Source: an uncultured Lachnospiraceae bacterium (GTDB lineage: Bacteria; Bacillota; Clostridia; Lachnospirales; Lachnospiraceae). From it: a DNA stretch of 6,439 bases. The translations under genes were made by a program, and so were the position numbers. The notes beneath the pieces were generated by a model. The model had not been told where the DNA came from and made no database searches. It worked only from the letters and a program-made list of their open reading frames with translations. The DNA lies in assembly GCA_910583815.1 (NCBI GenBank), contig CAJTZB010000142.1, positions 1-6,439 on the forward strand, given 5' to 3'. Shown piece after piece: positions 1-5,854 of the stretch (within the stretch, counting starts at the first letter, position 1; every line of letters starts with the position of its first letter).

Positions 1-1344
1 TGGTTCAACCCGCTTGTATGGGTGATGTACCTGCTGTGCCAGAGGGATATGGAACTTGCGTGTGATGAGCAGGTTGTGCGCAGGGCAGGAGAAGGTGCTA
101 AATCTGCCTATGCGCATGCGCTCATTTCTATGGAAGAAAAAAGGAGCGGACTAGTGCCGTTATTTGGCAGCAGTTTCAGTAAAAATGGGATGGAAGAAAG
201 GATAACGGCGATTATGAAAATAAAGAAAAAGACAGTTGGAATCGTACTTGCAACCGCAGTTGTTGTACTGTTTGCAGGGATGGCGCTCGTTTTATCTATG
301 AGAAAAAGCGTAGAAGCCTCAAATGATGACCCGGGCCAAGGAGGGAAATATACAGATACAGAAAATGGAAAAGATAAGGGTGATTCGTTGACGTTCACCA
401 CAGCTCTTACTGCTGAAGAAATTTCAAGCTTCAATAAGAAATTTTTTAATGGCGAGACGAGCAATATGAACAATATGCTGCTGACCAGCGAATACAGTAA
501 ACCGGAAGAAATTGACCTGTATCAGCTGTTCTATAGGGGGATTGCCGGTTCCGAGGGCAGTATTTCAGACGGAGAACTTGCGGCTCTTACGGAACTTGAC
601 AGTGAGGCTGCCTATTTGGATATTGTGAAGGTTACGGTTGCTGAGATGGATGCCTTTTTAAAAAGGAATTTGGGCTTGGGCCTGGAGCAGACGCAGAAAA
701 AGGGTCTGGATGGATTCTATTATTTAGAAGATTATGATAGCTATTATCTGGTGGCAGGCGATACGAATTTTGACTGGTGTACCGTTATTTTTGGAGGCTG
801 GGGAGCAGACGGAAAGTACACGCTGCACTATAAGAAGGAATATGATGGCAGCAGATGGGTTGTCACTTTGCAGAAAGCAGGAGACAGCTACCTGTTTGTC
901 TCCAATGTAAGAGAAGAAGAGGAGCCGGAAATCAGGGCATATCCGGAGCGGGATTCCTATAATTATGCAGCTATGATCCGTGGAATTGAGGGTGACACGA
1001 TTACAGTAGATATTGTAGAGTTTGTAACAGATGATGAAACAGAACGCAAGCAGCAGCTGATAGAGGAGCTTGGTTTAGTGGAAGGGGCTGATTTAACGGA
1101 AGGCTATTTCTTGGATGGCTATTATGTCTATAACAAAGACACTGAGCTGACGCAGTGGAAGCTGAGTGGAGATACTACTTACTGCTTTATTGACTGGGAG
1201 CAGTCTGCAAGGTATACCACAACGCTTGCAAAAGAGTTTCGTCTGTTTATGGAGAAGAATTATGGCTATAATTCCCCAATGCCATTCTTTATCAATGTGG
1301 AAGATGGGATAGTTACCGGTATTTATGAGCCGATGATTCCGTAA
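1..1344 (+). CDS. M56-family (BlaR1/MecR1-like) membrane metalloprotease/sensor, 5' end missing
   Basis: The reading frame is open from base 1, so the gene begins upstream; 447 codons are visible before TAA. The first residues, WFNPLVW, followed by DMELACDE (residues 16-23), are the hallmark that follows the HExxH zinc site in M56 peptidases such as BlaR1 and MecR1; HExxH itself would lie outside the window. A basic stretch (IKKK) leads into one hydrophobic membrane segment at about residues 78-99. The remaining ~345 residues are acidic and aromatic-rich, and should lie outside the membrane. No penicillin-binding SxxK/SxN sensor domain is recognisable, so a beta-lactam receptor role is not supported. 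In this family the protease usually acts with a BlaI-type repressor encoded next to it; that gene would be upstream and is not visible. The C-terminal region resembles domains I associate with Lachnospiraceae, but I cannot name it. The ligand is unknown. Confidence 0.85.
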   Translation, partial: WFNPLVWVMYLLCQRDMELACDEQVVRRAGEGAKSAYAHALISMEEKRSGLVPLFGSSFSKNGMEERITAIMKIKKKTVGIVLATAVVVLFAGMALVLSMRKSVEASNDDPGQGGKYTDTENGKDKGDSLTFTTALTAEEISSFNKKFFNGETSNMNNMLLTSEYSKPEEIDLYQLFYRGIAGSEGSISDGELAALTELDSEAAYLDIVKVTVAEMDAFLKRNLGLGLEQTQKKGLDGFYYLEDYDSYYLVAGDTNFDWCTVIFGGWGADGKYTLHYKKEYDGSRWVVTLQKAGDSYLFVSNVREEEEPEIRAYPERDSYNYAAMIRGIEGDTITVDIVEFVTDDETERKQQLIEELGLVEGADLTEGYFLDGYYVYNKDTELTQWKLSGDTTYCFIDWEQSARYTTTLAKEFRLFMEKNYGYNSPMPFFINVEDGIVTGIYEPMIP

Positions 1345-1383
1345 CAGGAAATACAGCAGCCAAAGGAATGTTGGCTTTTCCTG
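1345..1383 (+). other. Stem-loop directly after the M56 stop codon
   Basis: CAGGAAA (1345-1351) pairs with TTTCCTG (1377-1383), and AGCCAA (1358-1363) pairs with TTGGCT (1371-1376) around a 7-base loop. A 6-base bulge lies on the left arm. There is no following T-run, so this is not a standard intrinsic terminator. It may act as a 3'-end stabiliser for the M56 mRNA. Confidence 0.4.
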
Positions 1384-1390
1384 AAATCTA

Positions 1391-1419
1391 TTGCAGCAGA
1401 TTGCCATATGCATTATAAT
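1391..1419 (+). promoter_or_regulatory. Sigma-A-like promoter for the EamA transporter gene
   Basis: TTGCAG at 1391-1396 and a perfect TATAAT at 1414-1419 are separated by 17 bases. Predicted transcription start is near 1426, giving a leader of about 75 bases before the ATG at 1502. The two hexamers and the spacing are the same as in the promoter at 5585-5613. Confidence 0.6.
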
Positions 1420-1426
1420 AAATATG

Positions 1427-1458
1427 GGACCGCCGCCGGATGGGCGACGGTCCTTTTT
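1427..1458 (+). terminator. Intrinsic-terminator-like hairpin between M56 and EamA genes
   Basis: GGACCG (1427-1432) pairs with CGGTCC (1448-1453), and CGCC (1434-1437) with GGCG (1443-1446). There is one C/A mismatch, and the loop is GGATG. Five T residues follow at 1454-1458, then GTTG. This is the likely transcription stop for the M56 gene. It also lies immediately downstream of the predicted start of the EamA transcript, so it could affect that message as well. Confidence 0.7.
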
Positions 1459-1488
1459 GTTGAAGAGATGCCATTGTTTTGTATGGTC

Positions 1489-1495
1489 GGAGGGG
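1489..1495 (+). promoter_or_regulatory. Ribosome binding site that decides the EamA start
   Basis: GGAGGGG lies at 1489-1495. It abuts an in-frame ATG at 1496, which is too close to be used. It is 6-8 bases before the next in-frame ATG at 1502, the normal spacing. This favours 1502 as the start. Confidence 0.65.
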
Positions 1496-1501
1496 ATGGA
1501 T

Positions 1502-2368
1502 ATGTGGATTTCTATGGCAATTTTATCTGCCTTTTTTGCAGGACTTACTTCTATTCTTGCAAAGTGTGGGATTAAAAAGACGGATTCTGATGTGGCAACC
1601 GCACTGCGTACTATTGTAGTGCTTGTGTTTGCATGGTGCATGGCATTTGTGGCAGGCTCTGCAGGGATGGTTACAAACATCAGTACAAAGTCATTTTTCT
1701 TTCTGGTCTTGTCCGGTATCGCAACGGGAGCGTCATGGCTGTGTTATTTTAAGGCGCTTTCGATGGGGGATGTAAATAAAGTCGTGCCGATTGATAAATC
1801 CAGCACGATTCTGTCAGTATTGCTTGCAATGGTACTGTTCCAGGAAACCGGTCAATTGGCGGCAAAGCTGGTTGGTATTGTTCTTTTGGCGGCTGGAACG
1901 TATTTGATGATAGAGCAAAAGGGACGTTCCATAAAAAGCAAAAACAGCAGATGGCTTGTTTATGCTGTGCTTTCTGCTGTTTTTGCTGCGCTTACTTCTA
2001 TTTTAGGTAAGGTTGGAATATCCGGCGTGGAGTCAAACCTTGGGACTGCAGTCCGCACCGGAGTAGTGCTTCTTATGGCATGGGGCATTGTTTTTTTGAA
2101 AGGAAAGCAGGGACAGGTAAAGTCTGTGGACAAAAAAGAGCTTGCTTTTATCGCCCTTTCCGGAATTGCAACAGGGGCATCATGGCTCTGCTACTATAAT
2201 GCAATTCAGAACGGCATTGTCAGTGTTGTTGTTCCGATTGACAAGATGAGCATTTTGGTAACAGTTCTGTTTTCCTATGTCGTACTGAAAGAGAAACTCA
2301 GCAAAAAGTCATTTGCCGGGCTTTGCCTTATGGCAATCGGGACGCTTGTTATGGCATTTGCCGGCTAG
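1502..2368 (+). CDS. EamA-family (DMT superfamily, BAT-like duplicated) membrane transporter
   Basis: A 288-residue, very hydrophobic protein with about ten predicted membrane segments, belonging to the EamA/drug-metabolite transporter superfamily. It is built from two homologous halves offset by 149 residues. LTSIL lies at 15-19 and 164-168, and the RTxVV motif at 36-40 and 185-189. LSGIATGASWLCY is identical at 70-82 and 219-231, and VVPIDK occurs at 94-99 and 243-248. Each half resembles the short single-domain bacterial/archaeal transporter (BAT) type of about 140 residues, so this is probably a fused duplication of that type. Family members move small metabolites across the cytoplasmic membrane; the substrate cannot be read from the sequence. 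The start at ATG 1502 is chosen from the ribosome binding site spacing; 1496 would add two residues. The gene has its own promoter and converges on sleC. No terminator is seen after its stop. Confidence 0.9.
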   Translation: MWISMAILSAFFAGLTSILAKCGIKKTDSDVATALRTIVVLVFAWCMAFVAGSAGMVTNISTKSFFFLVLSGIATGASWLCYFKALSMGDVNKVVPIDKSSTILSVLLAMVLFQETGQLAAKLVGIVLLAAGTYLMIEQKGRSIKSKNSRWLVYAVLSAVFAALTSILGKVGISGVESNLGTAVRTGVVLLMAWGIVFLKGKQGQVKSVDKKELAFIALSGIATGASWLCYYNAIQNGIVSVVVPIDKMSILVTVLFSYVVLKEKLSKKSFAGLCLMAIGTLVMAFAG

Positions 2369-2391
2369 TGTTCTTGCAATTGTCGGGTTTC

Positions 2392-3714
2392 TTAAGAATA
2401 TTCTCCGATTCTGCTGACACCTACATAAATCGCAGAAATTCGGTACCATGTGTTAAAGTCCACGGTTCCGGTTTCAGGATAGCCAAAGATTTCCTGAAAT
2501 GTCCGTACAGCTTCTGCAGTTGCAGGTCCATAGATGCCGTCCTCGGCAATTTTCGGAATCAGAGGATAAGCGTCGCTGATGATATTTAGCTGTTCTTGGA
2601 TGGTGCGTACAGCCTCTCCGCTCGAACCAATGCTTAAGGTGTAGCCTGGGAAAGAGAGAGGAACACCAGAAACTTCTTCTGTGGAATTGATATACATATC
2701 ATTGCCATAAAAATTCCGCAGGATTTCAATTGAAGTATAGCCATCGTCCCCAAGGTATTTGCTGCCCCACTGCGACATAAGCCCAGGACAGCTTACACGT
2801 TTTCCGTCGCAGTACTGTGTCAGAATCGGCTGCTTGACATTTGGGCGGGAAAGATAGTTGTTGAAGATATTGTCCACCGCAGCATCAATGGTATCAAAAA
2901 TATTGCGTTCCGGAATCCATTTGTGGTCGTAGGCTGTGGAGGACGTAATTGTAAAATTATAGCCTTTGCTGCGGTACCATTCCGTGTAGACGCGGTTTAG
3001 TGTAAATGACTGAATCGCAAGGATATTTGCATAAATCGTGGATTCCGGCCAGGTAGCATAGATTTCGCTGGAAGCCACGTTTTTGATATAGTCCCGGTAA
3101 CGGACATAGTAGTTTTTGGCGTTGGAATTGCTTGGAAGCCCATCATGCACAACAATAAATTCAGGGATTACAACGCTCTGCAGGACGATTTCGCCAAGAG
3201 AGGCAACGTCCTTAACTTCTTCTTCCACAATTTTTGGAGGATATTCCCCATATAAAGTGTGGTCAGGAATAACAAACTCTTCGGCACTGTCTGGCATGCT
3301 TGGAGACTGAGGGAGCAGGGAAGCGCTCTGCTTGGCAACGACACCGGCTAGGATTTCTGCGCCATTAATCTGAATCGGTTCATACCCCGGAGCGCTGATG
3401 TTCAGCACATACTCGCTGTAAGGACGGATTTCAGATGGTGTCATGCTGTATTCCAGCGGCGGAGCAGGCAGATAAATTAAAGGAGTAAGGCCGGAAGATG
3501 AAGTTTTTACTTCTTCTAAAATCCGGCTTGGATTTTCTACGGTTGCAATATCGATGGTGGCATTTTCAATTGGAAAGTTATCAGAAAGCGAAGTGATTTC
3601 TGCCTGAAAGCCTCCGGTATTTGATGCTGAAGTATCCATTGTGGCAGGATAGACGGAAGCGGCTCCTCCCTCGGTATCCTCCGGGGCATAAAAAACTGAG
3701 AAGAAACGTGGCAT
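2392..3714 (-). CDS. sleC: SleC-like spore cortex-lytic enzyme (pro-form)
   Basis: A 440-residue protein matching the size and layout of clostridial SleC, the lytic transglycosylase that degrades spore cortex peptidoglycan during germination. Residues ~35-130 form a beta-rich prodomain (FPIENATIDI, then PPLEYSMTPSEIRPYSEY). Residues ~181-340 are a SpoIID-like catalytic domain with YIKNVASSEIYATWP at 209-223; E217 is the expected catalytic acid. This domain also contains YCDGKRVSCPG (301-311) and MSQWGS (313-318). Residues ~356-436 are a PG_binding_1 domain (EDGIYGPATAEAV, 391-403; FQ; TGTVDFNTW, 415-423). There is no signal peptide, as expected for a product made in the mother cell. Known SleC proteins are activated by Csp subtilisin-like proteases, which are not encoded in this window. 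AAGGAG, 5 bases before ATG 3714, fixes the start. The first ~34 residues are low in conserved features and appear to be an extension compared with the SleC proteins I recall. The symbol rests on similarity recalled from memory. Confidence 0.88.
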   Translation of the reverse strand: MPRFFSVFYAPEDTEGGAASVYPATMDTSASNTGGFQAEITSLSDNFPIENATIDIATVENPSRILEEVKTSSSGLTPLIYLPAPPLEYSMTPSEIRPYSEYVLNISAPGYEPIQINGAEILAGVVAKQSASLLPQSPSMPDSAEEFVIPDHTLYGEYPPKIVEEEVKDVASLGEIVLQSVVIPEFIVVHDGLPSNSNAKNYYVRYRDYIKNVASSEIYATWPESTIYANILAIQSFTLNRVYTEWYRSKGYNFTITSSTAYDHKWIPERNIFDTIDAAVDNIFNNYLSRPNVKQPILTQYCDGKRVSCPGLMSQWGSKYLGDDGYTSIEILRNFYGNDMYINSTEEVSGVPLSFPGYTLSIGSSGEAVRTIQEQLNIISDAYPLIPKIAEDGIYGPATAEAVRTFQEIFGYPETGTVDFNTWYRISAIYVGVSRIGEYS

Positions 3715-3728
3715 AGGTTCTCCTTAAA

Positions 3729-3768
3729 AGCGCCGGCAGATACTGCAGCAAGCATCGCAGCAGGCGCT
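3729..3768 (-). repeat. Inverted repeat in the sleC 5' leader
   Basis: AGCGCC (3729-3734) and GGCGCT (3763-3768) form 6-base arms around a 28-base interior. The interior contains a weaker CTGC/GCAG pair (3743-3746 and 3757-3760). The repeat would lie just upstream of the sleC ribosome binding site in the message. The arms are short, so structure formation is uncertain. Confidence 0.3.
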
Positions 3769-3825
3769 AAGAATGCATTATGAACAATATATGCAGGGAA
3801 TTCCACGAAGTTGACTGGACGCAGC

Positions 3826-3855
3826 TTGCGATGCTTTGGCAAAGCATGCTATAAT
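3826..3855 (+). promoter_or_regulatory. Promoter for the GH105 gene, extended -10
   Basis: TATAAT at 3850-3855 is preceded by TG at 3847-3848, giving the extended -10 form TGnTATAAT. TTGCGA at 3826-3831 is a -35 candidate with an 18-base spacer. Transcription should start near 3862, giving a short leader of about 35 bases before ATG 3896. TTGACT at 3811-3816 is a better -35 hexamer but is 33 bases from the -10 and cannot pair with it. Confidence 0.6.
3831..3847 (+). promoter_or_regulatory. Perfect 17-base palindrome in the promoter spacer, probable operator
   Basis: ATGCTTTG (3831-3838) and CAAAGCAT (3840-3847) are exact reverse complements around a single G. The site fills the spacer between the -35 and -10 elements of the GH105 promoter. 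A dimeric repressor bound here would block RNA polymerase. A related sequence, TGCTTTG then CAAAAG, lies at 3872-3884 and overlaps the ribosome binding site. The regulator is not encoded in the window. Confidence 0.5.
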
Positions 3856-3895
3856 TGAATATATGACATTGTGCTTTGCAAAAGGAGAATATAAA

Positions 3896-4948
3896 ATGCT
3901 GAAATTGAATTACGACAAAAATCAAATTTCTGCGGTAATAGACCGGATCGTACATAAGACGATGAATATGGACCTGACATGGGACTGGCCATGCGGAGTG
4001 GCATATTATGGAATCAGCGAAGCTTATACAGCAACAGGAAATAAAAAGTATCTTGAGTTGTTAAAGGACAGAATTGATGAGCTGATGGAACTTGGCCTGC
4101 CGGACGTCTGGACGGTCAATGCCTGTGCGATGGGACATCCGCTGATTACTTTGTATCAGGCTACAAAAGAACAGAAGTACATGGATGTGCTGCTTGGTAA
4201 GCTTTCATATCTTAAAAAGGATGCGCTCCGCTTTGGAGACAGCGTGCTGCAGCATACCGTATCTGCAGGCAATGATTTTCCGGAGCAGGCATGGGCAGAC
4301 ACCTTGTTTATGGCGGCGCTTCTGATGCTCCGCGCCGGCGTGCTTTTGCAGGAAGAAGGGATGATAGAGGACGCGCTGAATCAGTGGTATTGGCACATCA
4401 AGTATCTGCAGGACAGAGGCACCGGATTTTATTATCATGGTTATGACAATATCGCAGGAAACCATATGTCAGGTGTTTATTGGGGCAGGGCGAATGCATG
4501 GGCAGCGTATACGATGGCACAAGTCGGGAACTGTCTTCCGAAATGCTATCTTTATCCGAAATATATGGATGTGGCAGGTTCCTTAAATGAGCAGCTTGCG
4601 GCATTAAAAACAGTACAGACAGAGAATGGCTTATGGCGGACCGTTTTAAACGAGGAAACATCTTATGAGGAGGTTTCGGCATCAGCAGGCATTGCTGCCG
4701 CTATGCTTCTGCGCGGAAATCCACTCCATTCCAAGTATATTGATAAGGCAATCAAGGGACTGCTGGCAAATATAAGCGAGGACGGAAGGGTATTAAATGT
4801 ATCCGGCGGCACGGCAGTGATGAATAATGTGGCAGGCTATCAGAATATTTCGAGAGACTGGATGCAGGGCTGGGGACAAGGATTGGCGCTGGCATTTTTT
4901 GCGGCACTGTATGTGTCAGATGGAAGCGCAAAAGATGGGGCGCTGTAA
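3896..4948 (+). CDS. GH105 (GH88/YteR-like) unsaturated rhamnogalacturonyl hydrolase
   Basis: A 350-residue protein with the features of glycoside hydrolase family 105, an (alpha/alpha)6-barrel group that removes the unsaturated galacturonyl residue left by pectate or rhamnogalacturonan lyases. Visible family signatures are AWADTLFMA (132-140), where D135 probably corresponds to the catalytic acid of YteR; YYHGYD (179-184, H181); WGRANAWAAY (196-205); and WRTVLNE (247-253) followed by YEEVSASA (257-264). There is no signal peptide or membrane segment, so it should act in the cytoplasm on imported disaccharides. The start at ATG 3896 is set by AAAGGAG (3881-3887), 8 bases upstream; an in-frame TTG at 3836 lies inside the promoter and is rejected. 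Length is near the family norm. No sugar transporter or lyase is adjacent, which is unusual for a pectin-use gene. The exact disaccharide specificity is not readable. Confidence 0.85.
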   Translation: MLKLNYDKNQISAVIDRIVHKTMNMDLTWDWPCGVAYYGISEAYTATGNKKYLELLKDRIDELMELGLPDVWTVNACAMGHPLITLYQATKEQKYMDVLLGKLSYLKKDALRFGDSVLQHTVSAGNDFPEQAWADTLFMAALLMLRAGVLLQEEGMIEDALNQWYWHIKYLQDRGTGFYYHGYDNIAGNHMSGVYWGRANAWAAYTMAQVGNCLPKCYLYPKYMDVAGSLNEQLAALKTVQTENGLWRTVLNEETSYEEVSASAGIAAAMLLRGNPLHSKYIDKAIKGLLANISEDGRVLNVSGGTAVMNNVAGYQNISRDWMQGWGQGLALAFFAALYVSDGSAKDGAL

Positions 4949-5000
4949 GTTTCAGCTATTTGTTTTTTGAAGAATTCAAACAAAGGAAGTAAGGTGGAAC

Positions 5001-5513
5001 ATGATACTTGAAACAGAGAGATTGTACTTACGAGAAATGAGACAGGACGATTTTCGGTCTTTATGCAAGATTTTGCAGGATGAAGATACAATGTATGCCT
5101 ATGAGGGGGCATTCAGCGATGAAGAAGTGCAGGACTGGCTTGACAGGCAGATTTCCCGCTACCAAAAATGGAATTTTGGTTTATGGGCGGTAATCCTGAA
5201 AGAAGCAGACGAAATGATTGGTCAGTGCGGACTTACGATGCAGTCTTGGAAAGACAGGGAGGTACTTGAAATCGGGTATCTTTTTGAACGGACGCATTGG
5301 CATAAAGGGTATGCTACAGAAGCTGCAAGGGCATGTAAAAAATACGCTTTTGAAATATTAAATGCAGATGAGGTATGTTCTATTATCAGAGATACCAATA
5401 TTGCTTCTCAAAATGTAGCTGTAAGAAACGGAATGAGCATGGCAGACAGTTGGATAAAACATTACAAGGGCGTTGATATGCTGCACTACCGGTATGTATC
5501 ATATTGCAGATAA
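5001..5513 (+). CDS. GNAT-family N-acetyltransferase, RimJ/RimL-like
   Basis: A 170-residue protein of the Acetyltransf_3 type. It opens with the usual LETERLYLREMRQDD (3-17) strand and turn. The acetyl-CoA pyrophosphate-binding loop is at HWHKGYATEA (99-108), after EIGYLFE (90-96). The motif B-like stretch NIASQNVAVRNGM is at 133-145. These enzymes transfer an acetyl group from acetyl-CoA to an amine on a protein or small molecule; the acceptor cannot be told from sequence. It starts 52 bases after the GH105 stop on the same strand with no clear promoter or terminator between them, so cotranscription is likely. A purine-rich stretch (GGAAG, then AAGGTGG) precedes ATG 5001. Length is typical. 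Confidence 0.9.
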   Translation: MILETERLYLREMRQDDFRSLCKILQDEDTMYAYEGAFSDEEVQDWLDRQISRYQKWNFGLWAVILKEADEMIGQCGLTMQSWKDREVLEIGYLFERTHWHKGYATEAARACKKYAFEILNADEVCSIIRDTNIASQNVAVRNGMSMADSWIKHYKGVDMLHYRYVSYCR

Positions 5514-5519
5514 TGCTTG

Positions 5520-5563
5520 GCTGCTGCATTATTGCGAAAATTTGAGATTTTACGGCAGGCAGC
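5520..5563 (+). other. Stem-loop after the GNAT gene
   Basis: GCTGCTGC (5520-5527) pairs with GCAGGCAGC (5555-5563) with one bulged G. Inside, CGAAAAT (5535-5541) pairs with ATTTT, A and CG (5547-5554), with one bulged A and loop TTGAG. No T-run follows, so it is at best a weak or factor-dependent 3' end for the GH105-GNAT transcript. Confidence 0.35.
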
Positions 5564-5584
5564 AGGAAATGCTTCGTTTACCCC

Positions 5585-5613
5585 TTGCAGTTTCATCTAA
5601 ACTATATTATAAT
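5585..5613 (+). promoter_or_regulatory. Sigma-A-like promoter upstream of the leader minigene and rsgA
   Basis: TTGCAG (5585-5590) and TATAAT (5608-5613) are separated by 17 bases. Transcription should begin near 5620. It is the only convincing promoter I see between the GNAT and rsgA genes. Confidence 0.65.
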
Positions 5614-5663
5614 GTTTTATGTATCAGTCAACTTGTTTTTTAGCGAAAAGGAGTGGTGTTTTT

Positions 5664-5699
5664 ATGAAAAATACAAAGAAAGTGAGAACAACCACATAG
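5664..5699 (+). CDS. Putative 11-residue leader peptide MKNTKKVRTTT
   Basis: ATG 5664 is preceded by AAAAGGAG (5646-5653); the 10-base gap to the ATG is slightly long but usable. The frame reads MKNTKKVRTTT and stops at TAG (5697-5699). Four of eleven residues are threonine, three of them the last three codons (ACA ACC ACA). A 7-base-pair hairpin begins one base after the stop. Promoter, ribosome binding site and adjoining hairpin together favour real translation. It could be a regulatory leader peptide, or the remnant of a longer gene: the frame continues past this TAG with a sequence like the hydrophobic part of a signal peptide before a second TAG (5724-5726). Its function is unknown. Confidence 0.4.
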   Translation: MKNTKKVRTTT

Positions 5700-5700
5700 A

Positions 5701-5721
5701 CGGCTGCAGTCTGTGCAGCCG
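5701..5721 (+). other. Hairpin immediately after the 11-codon frame
   Basis: CGGCTGC (5701-5707) pairs perfectly with GCAGCCG (5715-5721) around the 7-base loop AGTCTGT. No T-run follows. A ribosome stopped on the preceding codons would cover or adjoin its left arm. Confidence 0.5.
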
Positions 5722-5784
5722 CATAGACACCTTTCGCATTTCATAGGAGCTTTAAAGGGAGAAGTATGCCCAAAAAGCAAAAAA

Positions 5785-5811
5785 GAAAGCACGCGGATGG
5801 CGTGTTTTTTT
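5785..5811 (+). terminator. Intrinsic terminator upstream of rsgA
   Basis: CACGC (5790-5794) pairs with GCGTG (5800-5804) around loop GGATG, followed by seven T residues (5805-5811). The A-rich stretch before the left arm can extend the stem with A-U pairs against the T-run. An eight-A run at 5817-5824 could instead pair with the same T residues, giving a weak alternative fold. Confidence 0.75.
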
Positions 5812-5839
5812 GTTGCAAAAAAAACAGCAATGCGCCGGA

Positions 5840-5854
5840 CGGCACGCAGTGCCG
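5840..5854 (+). other. Small GC-rich hairpin in front of rsgA
   Basis: CGGCAC (5840-5845) pairs with GTGCCG (5849-5854) around a 3-base loop. It ends 26 bases before the rsgA ribosome binding site. It repeats the GCACGC left-arm sequence of the terminator at 5789-5794. Its role is unknown. Confidence 0.35.

Noticed and set aside
1460..1487. TTGAAG, 16 bases, TATGGT as an alternative EamA promoter
   Set aside because: The -10 is poor and abuts the ribosome binding site, which would leave almost no leader.
1391..1501. Upstream extension of the EamA gene from an in-frame TTG
   Set aside because: The stretch is promoter plus terminator hairpin; GGAGGGG points to ATG 1502.
1093..1680. 195-codon minus-strand frame across the M56-EamA junction
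   Set aside because: It runs antisense to two well-supported genes and through the terminator hairpin, with no recognisable protein features.
3777..3782. CATAAT on the minus strand as a sigma-E-type -10 for sleC
   Set aside because: Sigma-E control would fit a sleC gene, but the match to CATACANT is partial and no convincing ATA-type -35 lies at the right distance.
3537..3842. 101-codon minus-strand frame overlapping the sleC start
   Set aside because: It is out of frame with sleC, has no recognisable domain and no ribosome binding site was found for it; it is a shadow frame.
3836..3895. N-terminal extension of the GH105 gene from an in-frame TTG
   Set aside because: It overlaps the palindrome and -10 element and has no ribosome binding site, whereas ATG 3896 has AAAGGAG at good spacing.
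4959..4985. TTTGTTTTTTGAA / TTCAAACAAA inverted repeat between GH105 and GNAT as a terminator
   Set aside because: The arms differ by three T residues, the stem is A/T only and no T-run follows.
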